64,000 bases of DNA from Prevotellaceae bacterium UBA1391 (GTDB lineage: Bacteria; Bacteroidota; Bacteroidia; Bacteroidales; Bacteroidaceae), in NCBI GenBank assembly GCA_002305265.1, contig DBQP01000018.1, forward strand, positions 33,575-97,574, in the 5' to 3' direction. Positions 26,131-34,067 of this stretch are shown one piece after another. Positions within the stretch are counted from its first letter, which is position 1; each line of letters starts with the position of its first letter. The notes under the pieces are model-generated. The model was not told the DNA's origin. It was given only the letters and a program-made list of their open reading frames with translations, and did no database searches. A program made the position numbers and the translations under genes.

Positions 26131-27375
26131 ATGGATTTTTTCAAGCACCTCAGATCCAAAGGTTCAACCTACGACGGACAGGGCGATGAGCGCCAAGGAT
26201 TCATTGACAACGTCTTCATCAACCTGGAGAAGGGCTGTCTGCTGCAACGCTTTCCGTACGACAACCTGAGCACCGCCGCAAAAGTCACGGTTCAGGAAGG
26301 GCAACAAATGGTGTTCATGTCGGAAGGAATGTACTCTGAGACGTTCCTTCCAGGCAGCCACACGCTCACCACCAACAATATTCCTTTCCTGGAAAAAATC
26401 ATGAACATCCCCTTCGGTGGAAGGTCGGCATTCAAGACCACACTGTTCTGCGTCAGCACGAAACGTCAGCGCTTTGCAGGCGAGGATGCCGGATGGGGCG
26501 TCGGACTGACCATCCGCGACTACACGCTGAGCGACGAAGGCGTCACCATCAAGGTCGGCGCATACGGCAGCTACGAGTTCAGAATCACCAATGCCATCGC
26601 CTTCATCCGCGAATACAGCGGCACAGAGCACGCCATCTATCTCGATGACTTCGCAGAGGAATTCAGTTCCGCCATCAGCCAGCGCGTCACGACAGCCATC
26701 AGTCGCTTCTTCAGCCTGCGCAAGACAAGCATCACCGACGTCAACAACTACATTGCCGAAGTCGCCGACTTTGCCAAGAAGGAGGTGAACGAATATCTCG
26801 AGGACTACGGCATCGAGTTGACCAAGTTTGATGTCGAGGGCATCAACCCGATTGAGAGCGACCCGAACTACCAAAGAATTCTCGAAGCACAGACGGAAGC
26901 CGGCGCCATGGATCTCGAAAGCCGCGCACAAGCCCGCAAGCGGCAGCGTGAGGGCTACAGCTACCAGCAGGAGCGCCAGTTCGACGTCATGGAGACGGCA
27001 GCAGGCAACGAAGGTACTGCGGGTTCGGTGATGGGCGCAGGCATGGGGCTCGGCATGGGCTTCGGCGTAGGCGGCGTGATGGGAGGAATGATGGGCCAGA
27101 TGGCCGGCAACGTAGCGTCGGCACAGCCGCAAACACCGCCTCCGCCACCGGCGCCGATGCAGATCTACGTATATATCAACGGACAGCAAACAGGACCGTG
27201 CGACGAGATGGCTTTGCGCCAACTGCATGCACAGGGACAGCTCACCGGCCAAACGCTTGTCTGGAAAGCAGGCATGCCCGGATGGGCCGCCGCCTCCACC
27301 CTTCCCGAACTGGCTGCATTCTTCCAGCAGACACCACCGCCGCCACCACCGCCGCCCGTTCCGCCCACAATGTAG
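26131..27375 (+). CDS. SPFH-domain protein with C-terminal GYF_2 domain (YdjI-like)
   Basis: The 414-residue protein has an SPFH/band 7-type core of the YdjI ("virion core protein") kind (about 20-265), including VFMSEGMYSETFLPGSHTLTTNNIPF and YGIELTKFDVEGINP. A Gln/Arg-rich helix (about 270-290) and a Met/Gly-rich low-complexity stretch (about 295-330) follow. A Pro-rich linker then leads to a GYF_2-like domain (about 343-395, VYINGQQTGPCDEMALRQL and TLVWKAGMPGWAAAS) and a Pro-rich end. In Bacillus, YdjI works with YdjG and YdjH at the membrane together with a PspA paralogue. The present gene leads a four-gene set with a zinc-ribbon membrane protein, so a similar membrane-associated scaffold is a reasonable inference. 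No signal peptide or helix for membrane insertion is evident. Confidence 0.82.
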   Translation: MDFFKHLRSKGSTYDGQGDERQGFIDNVFINLEKGCLLQRFPYDNLSTAAKVTVQEGQQMVFMSEGMYSETFLPGSHTLTTNNIPFLEKIMNIPFGGRSAFKTTLFCVSTKRQRFAGEDAGWGVGLTIRDYTLSDEGVTIKVGAYGSYEFRITNAIAFIREYSGTEHAIYLDDFAEEFSSAISQRVTTAISRFFSLRKTSITDVNNYIAEVADFAKKEVNEYLEDYGIELTKFDVEGINPIESDPNYQRILEAQTEAGAMDLESRAQARKRQREGYSYQQERQFDVMETAAGNEGTAGSVMGAGMGLGMGFGVGGVMGGMMGQMAGNVASAQPQTPPPPPAPMQIYVYINGQQTGPCDEMALRQLHAQGQLTGQTLVWKAGMPGWAAASTLPELAAFFQQTPPPPPPPPVPPTM

Positions 27376-27429
27376 AAGTCATTCGACGCTCATCTCGCAC
27401 GCCTTACGACAAGCGTGAATGCTTCGGAG

Positions 27430-27625
27430 TATCTTCGTAAGCGCTTTCCAATACTTTCGAAAGCGTCTTCTCATTCCTCCGAAAGCGTCTTTTCATTCCT
27501 CCGAAAACGTCTTGATATTCTTTCAAAAGCGTCATGATTTTCCTCCGAAAACGTCTTGATATTCTTTCAAAAGCGTCATGATTTTCCTCCGAAAGCGTCT
27601 TCTCGTTCCTCCGAAATCGTCTTCA
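27430..27625. repeat. 22-bp array, CCGAAAGCGTC unit, about 9 copies
   Basis: Units begin at 27437, 27459, 27481, 27503, 27525, 27547, 27569, 27591 and 27613, each exactly 22 bases from the last. Two sub-types alternate (CCGAAAACGTCTTGATATT and TCAAAAGCGTCATGATTTT), so parts have a 44-base higher-order period. It fills most of the gap between the SPFH gene and the next gene. Confidence 0.95.
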
Positions 27626-27663
27626 TATTCCTTCACCATTGCGCCTTCTTATCCCCCGCAACA

Positions 27664-28371
27664 ATGAAAAATCCGTTCTATGCCTGGCTCACGCCTATTC
27701 TCGCAGTCGGAGTGACCATTCTCGGCTTTCTTATTCTCAAGCCTGAAGAGCCGACAGCCGTCTATTGGATCAATCTCATCTATTCACTCTGCCTCGTCGT
27801 GCTTTTCTTCATTTGGCTCAAATGGGGCCGCTGGAGCTCACGTTCTGTCGACGAGCAGACGCTCTACTTCCGCGTTTTTCTCGGCGTGGGAACGCTCTAC
27901 TACATCATTGCCGCCGTTGTCTGGATGCTGTTCTTTCTCCTTTGGAGCACGGAAACCGGACAAAAGCTGCTCACCATCCACTTAGGCTTGTCAAAGCTGC
28001 TCGCAGCTTTGCCCGAACCCTCGGTCAACATCTACCTGCTCGGCATCCTGCTACTGACGGTCCTTTGGATTGTCATTGCATCGATTGTGGGACGTCACGA
28101 CGTCGTCTACAACACGCAACAAACGGCTCTTGAGCAGGCCACCGACGACGTTCGCGCCTTTGTGGCCGAATTGAAGGAGCAGGCCGAGCAGCACCAGCAT
28201 CCCGACACGCTGCGCCGCTGGAAAGCGCTCATCAGAGAAGCCGAGTCGGTGCCGCCCGCAAGATTTGGCGAGCAGAAGGACCGGTTGACACGCAAGGCCG
28301 AAGAACTGATGAAAGCCACTGACGCAGAAAAAACGTCCCACGCTGACACAAGAGAAAACGACATTCACTGA
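27664..28371 (+). CDS. Membrane protein of unknown function in the SPFH cluster
   Basis: The 235-residue protein has four predicted membrane helices (about 8-22, 32-49, 68-93 and 120-140). A cytoplasmic-looking helical tail (about 150-235) is rich in Glu, Lys and Gln and probably forms a coiled coil. I do not recognise a named domain. It lies between the SPFH-GYF gene and the zinc-ribbon/TPR gene on the same strand and most likely belongs to the same functional set. The ATG at 27664 is chosen because the in-frame ATG at 27556 lies inside the repeat array. The stop codon overlaps the first unit of a 19-base repeat. Confidence 0.75.
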   Translation: MKNPFYAWLTPILAVGVTILGFLILKPEEPTAVYWINLIYSLCLVVLFFIWLKWGRWSSRSVDEQTLYFRVFLGVGTLYYIIAAVVWMLFFLLWSTETGQKLLTIHLGLSKLLAALPEPSVNIYLLGILLLTVLWIVIASIVGRHDVVYNTQQTALEQATDDVRAFVAELKEQAEQHQHPDTLRRWKALIREAESVPPARFGEQKDRLTRKAEELMKATDAEKTSHADTRENDIH

Positions 28372-28412
28372 AGAAATCGTCTGTCACTGAAGAAATCGAC
28401 CCCCACTGAATC
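28361..28412. repeat. 19-bp array overlapping a stop codon, 3 copies
   Basis: CACTGA begins at 28366, 28385 and 28404 (19 apart), with AGAAATCG following in the first two units. The first unit contains the last sense codon and the stop of the preceding gene (ATT CAC TGA). It appears that a gene end was copied downstream. Confidence 0.8.
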
Positions 28413-28441
28413 AATCATAACCCCCCGAAGATACATCGCCC

Positions 28442-30373
28442 ATGGCACAACTTACCATCAACCAATGCCAGAAATGCGGAAAGATTCTGGCCCCCGGCGT
28501 CACGAAATGCGGCAAATGCCACACCGAGCACAGCCTACAGCCGACAGTCGTCAACCCACTCCGGTTCACTCCCGCCGAGGCTGCCGAGTACCGTAGCCAG
28601 TTTGAGGAGCAAGTGAAGGCCTCGCCCAATGACACCAATGCGCTCTTCGCCATGGGACTCACCTACCTCGGTCTCAACAACTACGAACTGGCCAACGAGA
28701 ATTTCCGCAAGGCTGTCGACCTCACACCCGCCAACCCCGACGTCTACTACTACTATGCGCTGTCGCTCTTCGCGCATCGTTCGCCCGTCTCGCTGAGCAA
28801 TCTCGAAGCCGAGCGCATCGAGATGTGGCTGCAGACCGCCATCAAGATACAACCCAAGCGCAAGTACCTCATCCTCGACATGTTGCTGCTGCAAGGCGCC
28901 TTCAAAGGCAAAGGAAAGGCTGTGCCGGCCGGCAGGCCCGAACCGGAGGACCTCCTCCGCCAGGCACTCGTGACGGTGCAGGAAGAGGACGAACTGTTTG
29001 AGATTGAGCAGCATGTGACCATCACCGACGAGCGCAACCAGGAGTTGCTGTCCCAGCTGCGCGGAGAAAACGCATCCCCCGCTGGCTACAACAACTATCT
29101 GGAGCAAAGCCTTGCAACCTATGCCGACCTCTGCGACTACCCCAAAGGCAAGGACGACATGCAGACAACAGAAGAGGGCGTGCAACGGCTGCTGGACCCG
29201 CAGGAGCGCGAGCGCTTCTTCAGCGTCATCTACCCGCCCCAAAAGCCCGAGAAAGAATCCATGGAGTCGTTCTTCAGACCCCTGTGGAACAGCATCAAGA
29301 AGACCGTCCTCGCCATCGTCCTCTTCTTCATTGCGCTGATCGTCATTGCCATTACAGACTGGATGCCCGACAAGACCGTCTACCGCGATACGCCCGAGAC
29401 GTACGTGGAGGCCAACTACCCCGACCTCAGCGCACAGGAGAAGCGGGCCAAGATCGAGGAAGTGACCGCACAACGTGCCGAGCAGGCCACGAAAGACAGT
29501 CTGTTCGAAGCCGAAAACACAGTCGTCGCATGGCGCTACGAGGACCCCGAGCAGGACAAACAAAAGATCGCTTGGGGCAAACCGACGGAAGAAGAACTGG
29601 CCGAACTGCCTGCCAGTGTGACCGAAGTGGAATACGGCGGCATTGCCAAAGGCTGGCGCATGTGGGCCACCCTGATCATTATCCTGGCGGCGCCCCTGTG
29701 GTGGATTGTCAGCGTCATCATCACCTTCCGTCGCTATTTCAGCGAGTGCAGCAGGCGTCGTCAGCGCAACCAGATGAGGGAGAACAACTACCGCGAAGCC
29801 GTCATTCTATACGCCCATCGCCCCACCGTGGCCGACTACATGCGCTTCTGCCAACTCTATGTCGGCCCCAACGCCGGACTCGTGCCCGAGGGCGACGTAC
29901 TGAGCACCGCCCTCCGGCAGGCCGGCATCAGCGAGGCCGACATCACCAAGGGAAAGGTGTATCTCTTCAACTGCTTCTTCGACTGTCTGGACGATGGCAC
30001 CGAAACCGACAATCCCGAAGTCGTACTGCGCCACATGGGCCTCAACGTGGCGGTGGCCATGACCGATCAGGTGCTCTACATGACTGGCATTTGGGACACC
30101 ACTTCGCCTTCCTTGCCATCATTCAAGATTTCCAGCGTCATGTACAGTCAGATTGCTCTCTTCGAGAAGACGGAAGACCAAATCATCATCCGCTCCAACC
30201 AAGGCGCGGAGCTCGCCCCCATCACCACCCATTGGGGCGATTTGCCCAGCCTCTTCCAGTATCAGAGCACCGAGCAAGGCGACGTACTGACCTACAGCCG
30301 CACGCGCACCACCAACCGCGACGAGTTCTACCGTTCGCTCATCGACATGCATGGCCGCTACAACAAGCAATAG
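28442..30373 (+). CDS. Zinc-ribbon, TPR and two-helix membrane protein
   Basis: The 643-residue protein begins with a zinc ribbon (C9, C12, C23, C26). Two TPR-like helical repeats follow (about 48-120; NALFAMGLTYLGLNNYELANENFRKAVDL is a clear TPR), then a charged helical region. There are two membrane helices, about 287-306 and 406-428. The segment between the helices (about 310-400) is acidic and probably periplasmic; the C-terminal 215 residues are probably cytoplasmic and unrecognised. The architecture recalls YdjG-type zinc-ribbon membrane proteins that work with SPFH proteins. That similarity is architectural inference, not a demonstrated homology. The next gene starts 90 bases downstream. 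Confidence 0.75.
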   Translation: MAQLTINQCQKCGKILAPGVTKCGKCHTEHSLQPTVVNPLRFTPAEAAEYRSQFEEQVKASPNDTNALFAMGLTYLGLNNYELANENFRKAVDLTPANPDVYYYYALSLFAHRSPVSLSNLEAERIEMWLQTAIKIQPKRKYLILDMLLLQGAFKGKGKAVPAGRPEPEDLLRQALVTVQEEDELFEIEQHVTITDERNQELLSQLRGENASPAGYNNYLEQSLATYADLCDYPKGKDDMQTTEEGVQRLLDPQERERFFSVIYPPQKPEKESMESFFRPLWNSIKKTVLAIVLFFIALIVIAITDWMPDKTVYRDTPETYVEANYPDLSAQEKRAKIEEVTAQRAEQATKDSLFEAENTVVAWRYEDPEQDKQKIAWGKPTEEELAELPASVTEVEYGGIAKGWRMWATLIIILAAPLWWIVSVIITFRRYFSECSRRRQRNQMRENNYREAVILYAHRPTVADYMRFCQLYVGPNAGLVPEGDVLSTALRQAGISEADITKGKVYLFNCFFDCLDDGTETDNPEVVLRHMGLNVAVAMTDQVLYMTGIWDTTSPSLPSFKISSVMYSQIALFEKTEDQIIIRSNQGAELAPITTHWGDLPSLFQYQSTEQGDVLTYSRTRTTNRDEFYRSLIDMHGRYNKQ

Positions 30374-30463
30374 CCTGGCCACGCGCCGCCAACCCCGCAA
30401 GACGCTACACGCCTTTTTCTCCGCCATATCCAACCTTAACAACACATTTTAATCCCCATCTGC

Positions 30464-30868
30464 ATGAGTCTCACCGACAATTCCTTCTCCCGCTTCTTGC
30501 TCTCAGGCTTCGGCCTGGGCGTACCCGCCGCAAAAGCCGTAGGCATCGCCATTTTCATCCTGCTGCTCGGCGTCATCATCCTCATCTGGATCATCAAGAA
30601 CATCTACAAACTCGTTCTTTCCATCCAGCGCGCCGGAGCGCCCGACTTCAAGCAAGGGCCCTATCGCGTTCGCTTGGAACAAGTAGGCCCCGTTCCCGAC
30701 CAACTGTTCAAGGAACTCAACGAAATCAGCGGCTTCCGTCCGTCGCTCTCCAAGAAACTGATGGACAAAGCGCCCATCGTCATTGCCTATGGCTGCGACC
30801 AACAGATGGCCGACGACTTCGTGACGGTGCTCAGCAACGCTGGTGCCACCCTCACCATCGAGCGATGA
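30464..30868 (+). CDS. Membrane-tethered protein with a ribosomal L7/L12 C-terminal-like domain
   Basis: The 134-residue protein has one strong membrane helix (about 25-46, VGIAIFILLLGVIILIWII) and a cytoplasmic domain (about 62-134). The cytoplasmic pattern follows the ribosomal protein L7/L12 C-terminal fold: a strand YRVRLEQVG, a helix DQLFKELNEISG, a helix SLSKKLMDKAP, a helix ADDFVTVLSNAG and a closing strand ATLTIER. This matches the beta-alpha-alpha-beta-alpha-beta order and the ending xxAGAxVxIE of L12. It is not the ribosomal stalk protein, since the N-terminal dimerisation domain is replaced by the membrane anchor. It is the last gene of the SPFH cluster and is followed by a terminator. 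Confidence 0.72.
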   Translation: MSLTDNSFSRFLLSGFGLGVPAAKAVGIAIFILLLGVIILIWIIKNIYKLVLSIQRAGAPDFKQGPYRVRLEQVGPVPDQLFKELNEISGFRPSLSKKLMDKAPIVIAYGCDQQMADDFVTVLSNAGATLTIER

Positions 30869-30994
30869 CCGCTGCATCCGATTTTGCCTCAGCTGTTGCG
30901 TTCTTGCATCCGCCCCGCATGGCAGCACCACCCTCTCCTCGTTTCTACAGCCGCACTGGAGATTCCCATTCGCCCCATGGGCAGCTGTTAGACC

Positions 30995-31029
30995 AGAAAG
31001 GCCCGCATCCGTCCGATGCGGGCCTTTCT
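30995..31029 (+). terminator. Terminator of the SPFH cluster
   Basis: A perfect 15-bp stem AGAAAGGCCCGCATC with its complement encloses a 5-base loop, about 125 bases after the last stop codon. Confidence 0.8.
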
Positions 31030-31170
31030 CATTTGCGGCACCTAACGCGCAGCGCTGCGCACTGACGGGCTACGGAGCCTGTGCGCCACCGGCATGGATG
31101 CTGGCAGCGGAGGACGCTCCGACGACAGCGGGCGCACGGCACCGCGGCGTGCGTGTCCAATCGCCGTAAA

Positions 31171-31212
31171 AAAACGAAGGCCTTCGAAACAAAAAACGAA
31201 GGCCTTCGATAT
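31171..31212. repeat. 22-bp array with CGAAGGCCTTCG palindrome (family A), 2 copies
   Basis: The perfect 12-base palindrome CGAAGGCCTTCG begins at 31175 and 31197, 22 bases apart, with an A-rich linker. It lies between convergent genes. The rest of the gap 31030-31423 contains no gene I can support. Confidence 0.92.
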
Positions 31213-31423
31213 TCAACCCCAAAAATGTGGACAGCCCATGCGGCAGCAGGCGAGGGGGAAAGAAACTGCACAGTGGAGGAAATCCCAATGAAAAGCTAAG
31301 GGGAATGAGTCTGCAAGGTGATAAAAAAACAGTTGCAGGCGGAGGGGGAGGAAAAAGCAAGCAGGAGAAATCCAGCTGCAGATGGCGGGGGATTGCGGCG
31401 GCAGCGGGCGGCGGGCAGCGGGG

Positions 31424-32491
31424 CTAAGCGAAGAGCGGGTACCAGCGGCGGAGCTTCCAGCGGAGCTTGAGGCGGCGCAGGAGGTTGAGCGGCTTGCGGG
31501 GGAGGCGGCCCTGCCAGTGGGCGACGAAGTCGTCGACGGCATCGAGGATGCGGGCTGCGTTCTGTCCGTCGCGGTGTGGCTCGTGGTGGAGCGAGTAGGC
31601 CCGCAGGGCCTCCATCAGGGGCAAGGGGCGGGCGATGGCCTTCGCCAGGGCCGCCTCGATGTCGTCGGCCGAGGAGACATTGAGGAGGTGCGGGCCGGGA
31701 GAGGTGTTGCGCAGGGTGACGACGGGCTTGTCGAGCAGCATGTATTCGATGATGATGCTGGAACTGTCGCAGAGCAGCACGTCGGTGCGCGCCATGTCGT
31801 CCACGCCGTCGAGCACGGGCTTGAACTCGACGTTGGCGTGCTCCGCCGCCAGTTGGCGGCAGGCGTCGATGAGCGCCGCGTCGCGCAGTTTCGGGTGCAG
31901 CGTGATGAGCCAACGCCACGGACGGGAGACGGCCATGCGGCGGATGTGGGGCAGGAACTCGGCCAGCGAGGAGATGTTGCGGGAGAAGGTGGTGGCCACG
32001 AGGATGGTGGGCACGCGCTGCGGGTCGGCCAGCCGCTGCTCGCAGAGCTGGCGCACGGCGGGCGTGAAGAAGTTGTCGGCCTTCGCCCACCCCGTCTCGT
32101 AGACGCGGAAATAGCGGTGGCGCGCCTCAAGCCGGCGGAAGGGGATGGTGCTGCTCGGGCCCTGCGTGCAGTAGATGTCGAACCAGCCGCGCAGGCGGAA
32201 GTGGTCGTCGACGGCGTCGCCCCGCTTGTTGATGGGGTAGCCGTGGAAGACGGACACCTTCAGTCCGGGCAGGAAATCGGGAATGAAGTTGCCTGGTGCG
32301 AACGTGGCGTCGGGGCGGTAGGCTACGGCCTCGTCGAGCGTTTGCAGACGCCGCTCGCCAGGCTGGAGCAGGTCGGGGCAGGAGGGCTCGAGCAGCCAGG
32401 CTGCCTCGTGTCCCCGCCGGCGGATTTCGGCCTGCAGCGGGCGGAGGATGGGGTATGCGTAGGCAAGGGTGGCGAAGAGGAGATAGCGCAT
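31424..32491 (-). CDS. CDP-glycerol glycerophosphotransferase-family protein
   Basis: The 355-residue protein resembles the TagB/TagF/SpsB group that transfers glycerol- or ribitol-phosphate to surface polymers. The supporting segments are VFHGYPINKRGDAVDDHFRLRGWFDIYCTQGP (about 80-110) and LVATTFS. ITLHPKLRDA (about 194) and TDVLLCDSSSIIIEYMLLDKPVV (about 238-260) contain the donor-binding HPK and DSSSIIxE motifs. The start at 32491 (MRYLLFATLAYAYPI) is preferred; an open frame continues 25 residues upstream without conserved sequence. In Gram-negative Bacteroidota such enzymes probably modify surface glycans; the substrate is not inferred. It lies 96 bases downstream of the M16 peptidase gene on the same strand. 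Confidence 0.8.
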   Translation of the reverse strand: MRYLLFATLAYAYPILRPLQAEIRRRGHEAAWLLEPSCPDLLQPGERRLQTLDEAVAYRPDATFAPGNFIPDFLPGLKVSVFHGYPINKRGDAVDDHFRLRGWFDIYCTQGPSSTIPFRRLEARHRYFRVYETGWAKADNFFTPAVRQLCEQRLADPQRVPTILVATTFSRNISSLAEFLPHIRRMAVSRPWRWLITLHPKLRDAALIDACRQLAAEHANVEFKPVLDGVDDMARTDVLLCDSSSIIIEYMLLDKPVVTLRNTSPGPHLLNVSSADDIEAALAKAIARPLPLMEALRAYSLHHEPHRDGQNAARILDAVDDFVAHWQGRLPRKPLNLLRRLKLRWKLRRWYPLFA

Positions 32492-32587
32492 GGGACTGGG
32501 CGGAACTTGAAGGACAAGGGAGAAAGGGGAAGGCCGGATGTGTGCACTCGGGGCCGCAGGCGGCATGCGGCGGCAGCCGCCGGGGGC

Positions 32588-33829
32588 TCACTTGGCCTGA
32601 TAGTAGAGCACGCTGGCGTTGGCGCGCCGGAAGAGGCGGGAGGCGGCGTCCTGCACCTCGGCGGCGGTGAGCGCCGCATAGCGCTGCGGATCGTCGGTCA
32701 TGCGGTTGACGTCGCCGAGCATCTCGCTGTAGGCCAGATAGCGCGCCACGTTCTGATAGTTGGTGAGGCGGATGGCCCAATCCGTCTCAAACTTGTTCTT
32801 CTGCTTCTCCAGCTCCTCGGGGCTTACGCCATCGCGCCAGAGGCGGCGCAGCTCGGTCCAGACGGCTTGCTCGGCCTCGGCCATCGTGACGTTTTCGGCC
32901 AGGACGCCCTCGATGAGGAGCAGGCTCGGTCCGAGGCGCGGCGCGACATAGGCGTCGAGCGAGAGGAAGAGCTGCTGCTCGCGCACGAGCCGGCGGTCGA
33001 AGCGCGACGACTTGCCGTTGGAGAGCACGTCGGTAATCATGTCGTAGGCATGGAAGTCGGGCGACATGCGGCTGGGGATGTGGAAGGCCATGAGCAGGAG
33101 GCTCTCGGGCACGTCGCGCGTCACGCGCTTGCGTCGCTCCTTCGTCTGCTCGATGAAAGGCAGGGCCAGGGGCGGCGTGCGGCGGCGGGACGTGGCAGGG
33201 CGTATCGGCCCGTACCATTTCTCGGTGAGCCGGAGGGTTTCGGCCCACGAGATGTTGCCCACGACGGCGAGGATGGCGTTGTCGGGGCGATAGAAGCGGC
33301 GGAAGAAGTCGCGCACCTGCGGCATGGTGGCATGGCCGATGGGATAGAGCGCGCGGCCGATGGTGGGCCAGGCGTAGGGCGTGCCGGCGTCGCAGAGCTC
33401 GCTCAGAAGGTGGCCGACGTCGCCATAGGGCTGGTTGAGGTAGCTGAGCTTGAACTCCTCCATCACAACTTTGCGCTGCACCTCGAGGCTTTCGGGGGTG
33501 AAGGCGAGCGAGAGCATGCGGTCGGACTCGAGCCAGAAGGCGGTCTCGACGTTGGCGGCGGGGAGGGTCGTGTAGTAGTTGGTGTAGTCTTCCGTCGTGA
33601 AGGCGTTGTTCTCGCCGCAGGCCTGCTGGAGGGGTTCGTCGAAGTCGGGTATATGGACGGACCCGCCGAACATGAGATGTTCGAACAGATGGGCGAAACC
33701 GGTGTGGTCGGGGTGCTCGTTGCGAGAGCCCACGCGGTAGAGCGTGTTGAGCGTAACCATCTGTGTGGTTGCGTCTTCCACGTGCAGGAGCGTGAGGCCG
33801 TTGTCGAGTTGGTGGCGGTTGATGTGCAT
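32588..33829 (-). CDS. M16-family zinc metallopeptidase
   Basis: The 413-residue protein is a single-chain M16 (pitrilysin/insulinase) peptidase with the inverted zinc motif HXXEH at H47-H51 (HLFEH). The downstream EEFKLSYLNQPYGDVG region (about 142-157) supplies the usual third glutamate ligand. The C-terminal M16C half is present (about 170-390). The N-terminal MHINRHQLDNGLTLLHVED is typical. No signal peptide is seen, although many Bacteroidota M16 proteins are exported. The gene is divergent from sprA. No close functional link to sprA is implied by sequence. Confidence 0.88.
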   Translation of the reverse strand: MHINRHQLDNGLTLLHVEDATTQMVTLNTLYRVGSRNEHPDHTGFAHLFEHLMFGGSVHIPDFDEPLQQACGENNAFTTEDYTNYYTTLPAANVETAFWLESDRMLSLAFTPESLEVQRKVVMEEFKLSYLNQPYGDVGHLLSELCDAGTPYAWPTIGRALYPIGHATMPQVRDFFRRFYRPDNAILAVVGNISWAETLRLTEKWYGPIRPATSRRRTPPLALPFIEQTKERRKRVTRDVPESLLLMAFHIPSRMSPDFHAYDMITDVLSNGKSSRFDRRLVREQQLFLSLDAYVAPRLGPSLLLIEGVLAENVTMAEAEQAVWTELRRLWRDGVSPEELEKQKNKFETDWAIRLTNYQNVARYLAYSEMLGDVNRMTDDPQRYAALTAAEVQDAASRLFRRANASVLYYQAK

Positions 33830-34037
33830 ATCTTCTGACGACGTTTACGAAGTTGAGGCCGGCGGCGTCGGCAGCGTCCGGCGGGAAATCGGGAGCATGG
33901 CCGCGTCGGCGGCGAGGTGTGTGCCTGCCGGCGGCGTTGCTCGGCCATGCGCACGTTTGACATGCAAAGTAAGGTATTTTCGGTGGAAAATCGGGAATAT
34001 CCGCCCTTAAAAAGCAATAATCGCGGGAAAGAATCGT

Positions 34038-34045
34038 TATATTTG
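34038..34045 (+). promoter_or_regulatory. -7 box of sprA
   Basis: TATATTTG matches TAnnTTTG and lies 22 bases before the TTG start, giving a very short leader. No -33 element is clear. Confidence 0.5.
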
Positions 34046-34067
34046 CAGAAATCAGCACGCAGTCCCC

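Noticed and set aside
27430..27625. Possible CRISPR array
   Set aside because: The units are 22 bp with no unique 25-40 bp spacers; adjacent units are nearly the same throughout, and no cas genes occur in the window. The same holds for every other array here.
30995..31029. Small RNA gene after the SPFH cluster
   Set aside because: The hairpin is a plain terminator and no promoter lies just upstream.
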